From Herpetosiphonaceae bacterium (GTDB lineage: Bacteria; Chloroflexota; Chloroflexia; Chloroflexales; Herpetosiphonaceae), in contig BPHZ01000003.1 of the NCBI GenBank assembly GCA_026003835.1, positions 62,001 to 126,000 on the forward strand: a stretch of DNA of 64,000 nucleotides, in the 5' to 3' direction. The position numbers and the translations under genes were made by a program. This document shows, piece after piece, positions 55,433 to 63,863 of this stretch. Below the pieces are notes generated by a model. The model did no database searches and had not been told where the DNA came from. It was given only the letters and a program-made list of their open reading frames with translations. The first letter of the stretch is position 1. The number at the start of each line of letters is the position of its first letter.

Positions 55433-55774
55433 TCAGGGCGCTGTCGATTCTCCTGTGGTCGCTATAACGTTGTCATGATCTGGCAGCTGCCGGGCATACT
55501 GTTCGAGAGCCACCCGATCGGCTGGAAGCAGTTCGGTGCGGAGTGCGCGCCCCAGCATCCCCTGACGCTTAAGCGCCAGCTCCCAGCATGAGCGGGAGGC
55601 GCAGAGATAGGCTCCGCGCCCCGCTCGTTTACCGGTTGGATCGACCTCGACGCGACCCTCAGGTGTACGCACCAGGCGGATGAGCGTTCGCTTGGCATCG
55701 CTACGCCTACAGGCGATACAGGTGCGCTGCGGGATATGCTTGGGCCGCGGCCCTTTTGTCTGCCTGCCAGCCAT
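55433..55774 (-). CDS. rnpM: YlxR/RnpM family RNA-binding protein
   Basis: 113 residues. DUF448 pattern: PQRTCIACRR, LIRLVR and GRGAYLCAS, with the paired cysteines. In Bacillus the homologue modulates RNase P. It sits between nusA and infB, its standard place. A ribosome site (AGGG) lies upstream. Confidence 0.93.
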   Translation of the reverse strand: MAGRQTKGPRPKHIPQRTCIACRRSDAKRTLIRLVRTPEGRVEVDPTGKRAGRGAYLCASRSCWELALKRQGMLGRALRTELLPADRVALEQYARQLPDHDNVIATTGESTAP

Positions 55775-55805
55775 TGTTCTCCCTTAGGGTAGCGGAGGAG
55801 CAAGC

Positions 55806-57143
55806 TTACTCCTCGATATCTGTGCTCACCATCTCGGCCTCCTGATCGGAGTCCTCCACGATGTAGCTGGCGATCAGCTTATCTCTATAATAGATGTTCA
55901 GCTTCTGCGCGGCGGCACGCAGGTCAACCGTCTCGCCGATCAGCTCCTCTGGGAGCGGCCCATAGTGGCGATTCTGAAAAACAACCGTCCCATCAGGTCG
56001 GACCTTGCGATGCTCGATCTTTGCCAGCGCCAGTGCTGCTTCCACCGCCAGCTTCGCCGCCTCGGCTGCCTCGCGTGCCTCGGCAGCCGCGCGCTCCTCC
56101 TGGAGCAGTGCGCTGGCACTCTTGATATCGATACGCCAGCCCGTCAACTTCGCCGCCAGGCGCACATTCTGGCCTTCTTTGCCGATTGCTAGCGACTGCT
56201 GCTTATCAGGAACGATCACAGTCGCCGATTTCTCCACCTCGTTAAGCTGGACTTCGACCACTTGGGCCGGGCTGAGTGCGTTGGCGATGAAGACGCGTGG
56301 GTCGCTGTGCCACTGGACCACGTCGATCTTCTCGCCGTTTAGTTCATTCACGATGTTCTGGATGCGGATGCCGCGCATACCTACACAGGAGCCGACGGGA
56401 TCGATGCCCTCCTGTCGCGCGGCGACGGCCACCTTTGTGCGCAGACCCGGCTCACGGGCGATGGACTTAATTTCTACTGTGCCATTGTAAATTTCGGGAA
56501 CCTCTACCTCGAAGAGGCGCAGAATAAGATTCTTGTGGGTGCGTGAGGCTACCAGCCTTGGCCCGCGCTCATCTTTGCGAGCTTCCAACAGATAGACCTT
56601 GAGCCGCTGACCGTGACGGTAGCTATCACTAGGCACCTGCTCTTTGGGGGGCAGAACTGCCTCCGCGCGACCAAGTTCAAGAATGACGTTGCCTTTCGAC
56701 ATACGCTGTACCGTCGCGGTAACCAGCTCTCCCTCACGCTCGAAGTACTCGCCGTAGATGTGTTCCCGCTCAACCTCTTTGATACGCTGTAAAACTACCT
56801 GCTTCGCTGTCTGCGCCGCGATACGGCCAAAGTCGTGCGGTGTGCTTTCTACCAACACCGTCTCGCCAATTTCCGCGTCGGACCTGATCCGGCGGGCAGC
56901 CTCCAGGTCGATCTCGTAGCGCTCGTCGAGCACTTCGTCGACCACCTGCTTCTCGGCATAAACCCGGATATCACCGCTGACGGGATCAACCTTGATTTGC
57001 ACCTCGATGGGTGGAGTGTTGCTGCCCAGATAGCGCTTATAGGCGGAGATCAGCGCCTGCTCAACGACCTCCTGGACGGCCTCTCGAGGGATGCCGCGCT
57101 CGGCAGCAATTTGTGAAATAGCCGCGTAAAAATCACTCTTCAT
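55806..57143 (-). CDS. nusA: Transcription termination/antitermination factor NusA
   Basis: 445 residues. N-terminal RNA polymerase-binding domain (QIAAERGIPREAVQEVVEQAL), S1 domain (GELVTATVQRMSKGNVILELG) and two KH domains (DPVGSCVGMRGIRIQNIVNELNGE is the KH1 signature region). The tail is an acidic extension, not the AR repeats of E. coli. It is the first gene of its operon. rimP, normally upstream, is absent; a promoter and a leader of about 185 nt precede it. Confidence 0.95.
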   Translation of the reverse strand: MKSDFYAAISQIAAERGIPREAVQEVVEQALISAYKRYLGSNTPPIEVQIKVDPVSGDIRVYAEKQVVDEVLDERYEIDLEAARRIRSDAEIGETVLVESTPHDFGRIAAQTAKQVVLQRIKEVEREHIYGEYFEREGELVTATVQRMSKGNVILELGRAEAVLPPKEQVPSDSYRHGQRLKVYLLEARKDERGPRLVASRTHKNLILRLFEVEVPEIYNGTVEIKSIAREPGLRTKVAVAARQEGIDPVGSCVGMRGIRIQNIVNELNGEKIDVVQWHSDPRVFIANALSPAQVVEVQLNEVEKSATVIVPDKQQSLAIGKEGQNVRLAAKLTGWRIDIKSASALLQEERAAAEAREAAEAAKLAVEAALALAKIEHRKVRPDGTVVFQNRHYGPLPEELIGETVDLRAAAQKLNIYYRDKLIASYIVEDSDQEAEMVSTDIEE

Positions 57144-57217
57144 ATCGTGTAGCCCTCACGCCACCTCAAGAATCCCCGTTTCGCGCCCCAACGTATTGAT
57201 GGTAGCCCGACAACAAG

Positions 57218-57240
57218 AAACGTGGGATGGTCCCACGTTT
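57218..57240 (-). terminator. Attenuator-like hairpin in the nusA leader
   Basis: Perfect 10-bp stem AAACGTGGGA/TCCCACGTTT with a 3-nt loop, followed on the transcript by CTTGTTGT. It lies about 90 nt after the predicted start and 75 nt before the nusA ATG. Confidence 0.6.
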
Positions 57241-57335
57241 TGCCTCAGAACGCCCTCTATCTCGAATAAACAAAGCGACGTGGCGCGCCGGGCGCCCCGT
57301 CGGCGACCTTCCCATCGTTTAACCGTTCGAATACA

Positions 57336-57364
57336 ACTATAGCACACCGTCCTGGTCGCGTCAA
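57336..57364 (-). promoter_or_regulatory. Promoter of the nusA operon
   Basis: Minus strand: TTGACG (57359-57364), 17-bp spacer, TATAGT (57336-57341). A perfect 7-bp hairpin (AAGGCTG/CAGCCTT, 57363-57379) abuts the -35 and may mark the end of plsY. Confidence 0.75.
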
Positions 57365-57399
57365 GGCTGGCACAGCCTTGGAGCCTTGGCCCTGATCGG

Positions 57400-58046
57400 T
57401 CAACCACCCGTGATGCCGGCACCACTGATTACTATGTCTGTCCGCGCTGTCCCAGTTTCGCGCTCGGTGCCCGCCAACAAGCGTTTGATGTTGTCATAAT
57501 GCGAGAGGGTGATGATCAGCGCGATTCGCGAGGCCATAGAGAAAGGTAGGTAGGCCTACGCTGCCGAGCGTCAGAAGCAGTGCCGTGACAAGCGCGGCTG
57601 CGATGGCGGCCAGGATTCGAACCAAGGGAGACGTAGCGCGTGAGCCCGACGATAACCAGCCATGTAACCAGCGCTGCCAGGAATGCCCAGGGCGCGAGTG
57701 CTACTACTCCACCCATGGCGGTCGCTACGCCGCGTCCGCCGCGAAAGCCGACATATACTGGAACGATATGGCCGATGACGGCTGTGATCGCCCCCAGCGC
57801 CGCTCCCCAGGCATCGCCGACGAGGGCAGAACCGACCAGAACACCTGCAACACCCTTAAGAAAGTCGAGCAGAAAAAACGACGATTCCCCAGCGCGGACC
57901 CAGCACCCGCATAACATTTGTTGCGCCCGTACGCCTGCTGCCCGTAGTCACGCACGTCGACGTGACCGACCGCTTTCCCGATAATCAGCCCGAATGGGAT
58001 CGCTCCAACCAGATAGCTCACTAGCACAACCAGTGCATAAACGCAT
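57400..58046 (-). CDS. plsY: Acyl-phosphate glycerol-3-phosphate acyltransferase PlsY (five apparent frameshifts)
   Basis: Membrane acyltransferase for the first step of phospholipid synthesis. Segments in three frames together give a full PlsY: SYLVGAIPFGLIIG, RTGATNVMRVLG, LLDFLKGV, GFRGGRGVATAMGG, then hydrophobic segments and NIKRLLAGTE. Five single extra bases explain the breaks: AAA 58039-58041, CCC 57941-57943, A6 57873-57878, and an A or T doubled in GATTC at 57614-57618 and 57523-57527. The corrected length of 213 residues is normal. Start ATG 58046 has GGAGGG 7 nt upstream. It lies after pgsA. Confidence 0.83.
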
Positions 58047-58079
58047 TGCTCATCCCTCCAACCCTGGTGCTTGAGCGTT

Positions 58080-58805
58080 CTAGCTCTCCATGCCCTGTCG
58101 TCCAGGATCGAAGACTTTCCGCGCTCCCCAGACATACTCAGCGCCGGAGAGAATTGTCAGTACGACTGCTGCCCAGATCGTGAGCGGAGCCAGGGATATG
58201 AGCCAGTTCAACAGGCCGTTAGTATCGAGCATCGCAAGTGCTCCGCCTCGATCAAAATGACCCTTGAGCAGGAGCCATGCCAGGGCGATGATCGTCACCA
58301 ACATTTTAAGCTTTCCCCACCGCCCCGCTGGAATGACCAGCCCTTCGCTTGCAGCAAATGAGCGCAGGCCGGTAACGATAAACTCGCGTACCAGGATAAC
58401 GATTGCCACCCACGATCCAAGCAGATCGACCTGTACCAGCGTTACCAACATTGCCGCTACATAGATTTTATCGGCGGTGAGATCGAGGAAGATACCAATA
58501 TTACTGACCCAACCATAGCGGCGGGCCAGGCGGCCGTCAAGCGTATCACTAATCGCAACGGCGATGAATAAAAGAAACGCTGCCAGGTAGGCCCATGCCC
58601 GATCGAGCAGGATCAACCAGGCAAGCGGCGCAGCAGCGAGCATCCTTGAGAAGCTCAGTACGTTAGCCAGATTCAGCGGGCTGATCGCCCGCTGGCTCTT
58701 TTGGACGCGTTCGCGAGCGAAGCCGGGATCGCCTGCCGTAGCGCTGCGGGCCCGAATGCCTGTGAGAGCACGGGCTGGTGAAGGCTGTAGTTTATGATCA
58801 TTCAT
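58080..58805 (-). CDS. pgsA: CDP-diacylglycerol-glycerol-3-phosphate 3-phosphatidyltransferase
   Basis: 241 residues; makes phosphatidylglycerophosphate. CDP-alcohol signature D-x2-DG-x2-AR-x8-G-x3-D-x3-D is complete (DTLDGRLARR ... GIFLDLTAD), in a membrane protein with five or six hydrophobic segments. The N-terminus is extended by about 35 basic residues. ATG shares its A with the stop of the upstream methyltransferase (TGATG). Confidence 0.92.
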   Translation of the reverse strand: MNDHKLQPSPARALTGIRARSATAGDPGFARERVQKSQRAISPLNLANVLSFSRMLAAAPLAWLILLDRAWAYLAAFLLFIAVAISDTLDGRLARRYGWVSNIGIFLDLTADKIYVAAMLVTLVQVDLLGSWVAIVILVREFIVTGLRSFAASEGLVIPAGRWGKLKMLVTIIALAWLLLKGHFDRGGALAMLDTNGLLNWLISLAPLTIWAAVVLTILSGAEYVWGARKVFDPGRQGMES

Positions 58806-59656
58806 CAGTAATACCACTTTCCATGCGGCACCAGCGCGGGAAGATTACGTAGCCGGCTCTGAATCTCGAGGATTTCTACGCCTACTCCCGGCCGGGCGGC
58901 AATCATTTGTACCCAGAAGCTCTCGTCCAACAGCACCAGTGGCTTCAACCCAGCCTTCTCTGTGTACAGCCGGACTTCCTCCGGCGTGCAAAAGCGGTTA
59001 CGGTGGGCAGGCTTGATCGGCTTATCGGCGTGATGTTCCATCTCCCATTCGAAGCGCGCCCAGCCCTCGGGATGCAGCAGGTTCCAGGTATCGAAGTAGA
59101 TCAGCCCGCCGGGCTTGAGCACGCGCGCCGCCTCGCGCAGGTACTGATACATATCGTCTTTATCCAGGTGAAAGAGGACCAGGTGCGAATAGACGCGATC
59201 AAAGGTCGCATCGCTGAAGGGCAGCTGCGGCCTGCTGATTTCATGAAAGCGCACATTGGGCAGATGAGCCGTGCGGCGACGGGCAATACGCAGGATTCGT
59301 CGACGAGATATCGACACCATGCCATTCGCCGATATGCGGCGCAAGCTCTCGCCCAACTCGCGCCACGCCGCAGCCGATTCTCAAGAACCCGGTGTGAGGG
59401 ATCGAGCGCCAGGGCATCACGCAAACCGCTGGGCCATCTCCGCCCCGGTACGTTGAAGCGTTGCCTCATCCGGGCTGCCGTTCATCATTGTGTAGGTCCA
59501 GCCTTGGTCCTTGCCGATGTACTCCCAGGCCTGCTTGTAGCCGCGGCTCTTGCGCGCGGTTTCCAGGAGGAAAATGCGCCAGGCACGCAGCGGGTGACGC
59601 CAGTAGCCGCCCTCGACAAAGGCGCGAATCATTTTCCGGTTGATTAAACTTTTCAT
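58805..59656 (-). CDS. SAM-dependent methyltransferase (three apparent frameshifts)
   Basis: The parts restore a class I methyltransferase of 282 residues: an N-terminal helical region (GGYWRHPLRAWRIFLLET), motif I VLEIGCGVA after correction, then RVYSHLVLFHL and VLKPGGLIYFDTW. Three extra bases account for the breaks: AAA 59423-59425, and GATTC at 59376-59380 and 59294-59298. Its substrate is unknown; a glycan or lipid role would suit the adjoining GT4 and pgsA. The start ATG 59656 lacks a clear ribosome site. Coupled to pgsA by a TGATG overlap. Confidence 0.75.
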
Positions 59657-59849
59657 ATTTAAACTATTGAACACACGAATAGAATAAGGGGTGATCGAGC
59701 CGATCGCCCATGAATCATTGTGGGGATTATATCAGCGGGTCCCTCTGTTTGCAAAGCGCCGTCGAGCGCGGTACAATGACCGCCGGCGATCCGGGTTGAT
59801 CGCTGTACGTCAAGAACACAAAAACGTCCAATCAAGAATCGAGGTGCGC

Positions 59850-61132
59850 GTGTCTTATACTATCCTGACCATTGCTCCAAACCTCGTTTTTTTGCCGACT
59901 ACGGGTGCCATGTTCGCATCTGGGAGGAGGCCAAGGCGCTCCAAAAGCTCGGTCATCGCGTGGTTATGACGACCTACCATAACGGCGATGATATGCCAGG
60001 GCTGGACATCCGGCGCTCCTGGGATCTGCCATGGATCAAGCGCGCAATGGTCGGTTCCCTCGCGGCATAAGCTCTACCTTGACGCCGCACTCTCCTGGCG
60101 CACGCTGCGGGTTGCCCTCTCTATCAGGCCAACCTTGATCCACGCTCATCTCCACGAGGGTGCGTTGATCGGCGGTACGATTGCCCGTATGCTGCGCGTT
60201 CCGCTTATCTTCGACTACCAGGGCAGCCTGACGGCTGAGATGATCGACCATGGTTTTCTGCGTGCCGATGGGCCGCTCTACCGCCCCACTGCGTATGTTG
60301 GAGCGCCGTATCAACCTGCTCGCCGATGCTGTTGTTACCAGTTCCTATAAACGCTGCGACCATGCTCCGCGAGGAGTTCGGCTTCCCGGAGGAGCGGCTC
60401 TTCACGGTGGCGGATAGTGTTAACACCGACCGTTTCCGCCCATTTGACGGATCGCCCGCCTGGGAAGCGGAGCGACGGCGGCTGCGCGACGAGCTGGGTA
60501 TTCCGCAGGATCGGCGTATCATCGTCTATCTTGGCCTGCTGGCCCCTTATCAGGGCACAAACCTGCTGCTCGAAGCCGCCCAGCTTGTGCTGAAGCGCTG
60601 CTCGGACGTACACTTCCTGATTATGGGCTATCCCGATGTGCGGCCTTATCAGCAGCTTGCCGAGTCGCTCGGAGTCGCCGGCCATGTGACGTTGCCGGGC
60701 CGTATCTACTATAAGGATGCCCACAGCTACCTGGCGCTGGGCGATGTCGCCGTTGCGCCGAAGATGTCGCTTACCGAAGGCGCGGGCAAGATCACCAACT
60801 ACATGGCTATGGGGCTGCCGGTTGTCGCCTTCAACACGCCTGTTAGCCGTGAGATCCTGGGCGATGCCGGGATCTATGCCGAGCTGGGCAGTACGGAGTC
60901 GTTGGCTGAGAAACTGTTGCTGGCTCTTGAAAATCGCGAGCTGGCGCAAAACCTCGGCCGGCGCGCCCGTGAGAAAGCGGTTACGGAGCACTCCTGGGAA
61001 CTGGCTGCCAGCCAGATCCAGGCGATCTATGACCATGTGTTGGCGGCGCGCAAGGGCGAACTCCCCGGCATAGCACTGGAGCAGGCACGCAAGATCGAGC
61101 ACTTCCGCCGGCCTCAGGTCAGGGTTAAGTAA
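59850..61132 (+). CDS. GT4-family glycosyltransferase (four apparent frameshifts)
   Basis: Rossmann-like GT-B transferase of 426 residues after correction. N-terminus DYGCHVRIWEEAKALQ, HAHLHEGALIGG, FDYQGSLTAEMIDHGF; C-terminal half intact, with YLGLLAPYQGTNLLLEA, KMSLTEGAGKITNYMA and VVAFNTPVSREILG (EX7E region). Breaks: a base is missing in T7 (59887-59893), and extra bases lie at CCC 60057-60059, CCCC 60284-60287 and AAA 60349-60351. GTG start with GAGG upstream. Probably adds sugar to a lipid or surface polymer. Confidence 0.83.
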
Positions 61133-61246
61133 CGTTAAGGTCTTTTGTCTCGTTTGGCACCATAAGCTGCGCGCTGCTGAAGAATCTGGCTCCAGAGATG
61201 ACTGAAAAGGGGACGGTACTGCCGTGCCCTTCTCAGTTGTATCCTG

Positions 61247-61831
61247 TTATTCCCGATGAGTGCGTGGGACGACGTGGCAATGGCGGCAACGGGCCTCATA
61301 GGCCTCGTGGGCGCCGACGAGGATCACCGGGTCGTCGTAGGATGCCGGCCGGCCGTCGATCAGACGTTGGGTACGGCTGGCGGGAGCGCCACAGATAACA
61401 CAGATGGCTTGCAGCTTCTCAACCATCTCAGCTTTCGCCATGAGCACGGGGAGCGGGCCAAACGGCTCGCTGCGGAAATCCTGGTCGAGGCCGGCGACAA
61501 TCACCCGCAGGCCGCGCCGCGCCAGATCTTCACAGAGTGCAATAATCCCCTCATCGAAAAACTGAACTTCGTCGATAGCGACGACTGTCGTATCGGGCTC
61601 GATCAGCTCGGCAATCTCGGCGGCGGAGCTGACGGGGATGGCTGTGGCGCGAACGCCATCATGGGAGGCTACTTCTTCAAGGCTATAGCGGGTATCGATG
61701 GCGGGCTTAAACACCTGGACCTTACGACGGGCGATCTGGGCACGCTTCACGCGGCGGATCAACTCCTCAGTTTTACCGCTGTACATACTTCCACAGATCA
61801 CTTCCAGGCTGCCGGTAGTGGGATGCTGCAT
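61247..61831 (-). CDS. tdk: Thymidine kinase
   Basis: 194 residues of the TK1-like type. P-loop GSMYSGKT (residues about 14-21), DEVQFFDE, and zinc site CVICG ... CRHC. It salvages thymidine. The last gene of the minus-strand run; it lies 117 nt after rpmE. Confidence 0.95.
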   Translation of the reverse strand: MQHPTTGSLEVICGSMYSGKTEELIRRVKRAQIARRKVQVFKPAIDTRYSLEEVASHDGVRATAIPVSSAAEIAELIEPDTTVVAIDEVQFFDEGIIALCEDLARRGLRVIVAGLDQDFRSEPFGPLPVLMAKAEMVEKLQAICVICGAPASRTQRLIDGRPASYDDPVILVGAHEAYEARCRHCHVVPRTHRE

Positions 61832-61860
61832 AGCGACACGCCCTCAATTGATCGACAAGA

Positions 61861-61918
61861 ACGGGCCAGTGCATGGAACGCGACTCGACACGATTCACGC
61901 TTCCCATGCATGGCCCGT
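61861..61918 (-). terminator. Hairpin between rpmE and tdk
   Basis: Imperfect 15-bp inverted repeat (ACGGGCCA-TGCATGG, one bulge) with a 27-nt loop. On the minus strand TCTTGTC follows, so a terminator for the rplU-rpmA-rpmE mRNA is plausible. Confidence 0.5.
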
Positions 61919-61947
61919 TGTGGTGGTCTGAACCGTCCTGATGGACA

Positions 61948-62244
61948 TTACTCCTCTTCGCCGAAGATCTCCTTGACCAGGCTCTTCTTCGGTTTCCCCT
62001 TGGTGCGCTCTTCCTGGCGGCGGATCGCCTCGGCCTGCCGGTTCTGGCTGATCTCAAGCCGTCGCATAAAGCGATCCACCTGGCCGGCGGTATCGACGAT
62101 GCGCTGCTCGCCCGTGAAGAACGGATGGCACTTCGAGCAGACATCGGTGCGCAGGTTGGGTTTTGTTGAGCGCGTCGTCCAGGTATTGCCGCAGGCGCAG
62201 TGGACGGTCGCCTCGACATACTTCGGATGAATACCCTGTTTCAT
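61948..62244 (-). CDS. rpmE: 50S ribosomal protein L31
   Basis: 98 residues, longer than usual through a basic helical tail. Zinc-binding cysteine form: CACG ... [13 protein letters not shown] overlaps the rpmA stop by 4 bases (ATGA). Confidence 0.95.
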   Translation of the reverse strand: MKQGIHPKYVEATVHCACGNTWTTRSTKPNLRTDVCSKCHPFFTGEQRIVDTAGQVDRFMRRLEISQNRQAEAIRRQEERTKGKPKKSLVKEIFGEEE

Positions 62245-62588
62245 GATCTAACCTCCAGCGGCGGCGTTAGACCGCCACGGCCCTCGGCCTCGACCGTCTC
62301 AGCCTCCAGCTGGGGCTGGCCTGCCGGGACAGACGCGGCTGGATAGACGCTGACCTGCTTCTGTGTGCGCGAATAGGGCTCAAACTTCACATAGCCCTCG
62401 ATCAGCGAGTAAATGGTATAGTCACGACCAAGACCGACATTCTTGCCCGGCCGGACCTTCGTGCCGCACTGGCGGATGATAATCGAGCCGGGGCGAACGA
62501 ACTGGCCTCCGTAACACTTGACGCCGCGATACTGCGGATTGCTGTCGCGTCCGTTGCGCGAGCTACCAACACCTTTTTTATGAGCCAT
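62241..62588 (-). CDS. rpmA: 50S ribosomal protein L27
   Basis: 115 residues. The N-terminus [16 protein letters not shown] is the typical one without a cleaved leader. The C-terminus is extended by some 25 residues beyond the usual end (TVEAEGRGG). Follows rplU by 18 nt. Confidence 0.95.
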   Translation of the reverse strand: MAHKKGVGSSRNGRDSNPQYRGVKCYGGQFVRPGSIIIRQCGTKVRPGKNVGLGRDYTIYSLIEGYVKFEPYSRTQKQVSVYPAASVPAGQPQLEAETVEAEGRGGLTPPLEVRS

Positions 62589-62606
62589 CGCATCACCCCC
62601 TATAGC

Positions 62607-62945
62607 TTACTTCTTCTGCTCATCGCGCTGCTGCCCGGCAACGATCTCTCGAATAGCCAGGCGCGTGTACTTCTGGCGGTGACCGGTACGGCGGCGATAG
62701 CGCGTCTTATTGCGATAGCGGAAGACAATAATCTTCTCACCCTTTTGCGGGCCAATGACTTCGGCACGTACTCGCGCCCCCTTGACCAGCGGAGCGCCTA
62801 CCTGGACGCCCTCATCGCCACCAATAAGCAAGACCTCGCCGAGATCAATGATACTGCCCGGCTCAGCATCCAGGAGGTCGACATCGATCGTCTGGCCGGC
62901 TTCGACGCGATACTGCCTGCCTCGATCCTGCACAATTGCGTACAC
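62607..62945 (-). CDS. rplU: 50S ribosomal protein L21
   Basis: 112 residues. YAIVQDRGRQYRVEAGQ start and a basic C-terminal half (KTRYRRRTGHRQKYTRL). Start GTG 62945 with GGAG 8 nt upstream; a longer frame to 62993 would cross the leader hairpin. Confidence 0.95.
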   Translation of the reverse strand: MYAIVQDRGRQYRVEAGQTIDVDLLDAEPGSIIDLGEVLLIGGDEGVQVGAPLVKGARVRAEVIGPQKGEKIIVFRYRNKTRYRRRTGHRQKYTRLAIREIVAGQQRDEQKK

Positions 62946-62987
62946 CGCAGCTACTCCTTTTTTTCCAGCTGTGTAGCCGATTAATGA

Positions 62988-63020
62988 CAACAAAAGAGAG
63001 AGTGGTTAAGCCCACCCTCT
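62988..63020 (-). terminator. Intrinsic-terminator-like attenuator in the rplU leader
   Basis: Stem AGAGGGTGG/CCACTCTCT (one G-U pair), 6-nt loop, then CTTTTGTTGTC. It lies 43 nt upstream of the rplU start and 20 nt after the predicted mRNA start. Leaders of the rplU operon in Bacillus also carry attenuators. Confidence 0.65.
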
Positions 63021-63030
63021 TAACACCTGT

Positions 63031-63072
63031 ACACGTTCACGCCCGGACAGTATAACAAAGGTTTGAACGTGT
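63031..63072. promoter_or_regulatory. Inverted repeat bracketing the rplU -10
   Basis: Perfect 9-bp arms ACACGTTCA (63031-63039) and TGAACGTGT (63064-63072). The left arm lies beyond the start of the mRNA, the right arm reaches the -35; this fits an operator. Confidence 0.5.
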
Positions 63073-63077
63073 GTCAA
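63049..63077 (-). promoter_or_regulatory. Promoter of rplU-rpmA-rpmE
   Basis: Minus strand: TTGACA (63072-63077), 17-bp spacer, TATACT (63049-63054). Confidence 0.8.
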
Positions 63078-63149
63078 CTGCTTGTCTAAAAGGGCTGATC
63101 TGCGCTATAATAACGCCACAAAATCAGGCTCAGACGGGCCAGGGGTCCC

Positions 63150-63178
63150 TTGACGTAGAACGCCTGTTCTGATATACT
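63150..63178 (+). promoter_or_regulatory. Promoter for the uncharacterised membrane protein
   Basis: TTGACG, 17-bp spacer, TATACT; 38 nt before the start codon at 63216. Confidence 0.75.
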
Positions 63179-63215
63179 CGGAGTATTTCCGGTGTAGCAA
63201 ACTGAGGTGGGACCT

Positions 63216-63863
63216 ATGGCAGTGACGAGTAGGGATCTCAACACCGGGCGATGCTCTCCAGAGCAGCGGAGACATATTCTACGGGTCCTGTTGGGGCGAG
63301 GGATGGAGCGTCTGGGTCAGCTTCGGCGATCACGAACAACCGGAGCCCTGCTTTTGATGGTTCCGCTGCGCGCGCTGCCAGGGCATGGCTCGAATCGTCT
63401 GCATCAACTTTTGCCGTCGAACTCTGCAGGTACGGTTGTTCTGACGGCGCTGCTGCTGGTGACGGTATTTGCTCTGAGCAACGGCTGGGCGCAGACGAAA
63501 ATCGACGATCTGCGGTATGGCCGTCCTCGTATGGATACACTGACGGCCTTTGTTGGACATGAGCAGGTCAATGGCCTACCGACGCAGTTGATTGCGCTCA
63601 ATCTAAACCGACAAGTGATGGTAGTCGAGTTTCCTGGTGGCGATCCTTCCCAGATGCGGACGATTGTTGGGCCGTACCTCTTCGGCCAGCAAGAGGATCT
63701 GACCCCGGTGACGCTTGACATGCGCGATCTCAATGGGGACCAGCGCCCCGAACTCCTGGTCATCGTTAAAAACGAAATTCTGGTGTACATCAACGAGCCG
63801 GATGGGTTTCGGACGATGACTCCTGAAGAGCACCAACAATTTGCCGGTCGTATCGAAAACTGA
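63216..63863 (+). CDS. Conserved uncharacterised membrane-anchored protein
   Basis: 215 residues. A basic N-terminus, one membrane segment (VVLTALLLVTVFALS, about 70-90), then DDLRYGRPRMDTLTAFVGH, IALNLNRQVMVVEFPGGDP, and a calcium-loop-like DLNGDQRPELLV, as in FG-GAP-type repeats. I recall this family, with the words 'YGRPR' and 'EFPGGD', in many Chloroflexota genomes, always uncharacterised. The soluble part is outside. ATG 63216 follows GAGG at 8 nt. Function unknown. Confidence 0.72.
   Translation: MAVTSRDLNTGRCSPEQRRHILRVLLGRGMERLGQLRRSRTTGALLLMVPLRALPGHGSNRLHQLLPSNSAGTVVLTALLLVTVFALSNGWAQTKIDDLRYGRPRMDTLTAFVGHEQVNGLPTQLIALNLNRQVMVVEFPGGDPSQMRTIVGPYLFGQQEDLTPVTLDMRDLNGDQRPELLVIVKNEILVYINEPDGFRTMTPEEHQQFAGRIEN

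Noticed and set aside
57156..57425. Small open frame upstream of nusA that might be rimP
   Set aside because: It crosses the nusA promoter and leader hairpin, has Cys/Arg-rich nonsense composition, and shows no RimP pattern.
57611..57626. GGTTCGAATCC-like T-loop motif on the minus strand as part of a tRNA
   Set aside because: No complementary T-stem, acceptor stem or anticodon arm; the motif lies inside plsY and one of its bases is an apparent insertion.
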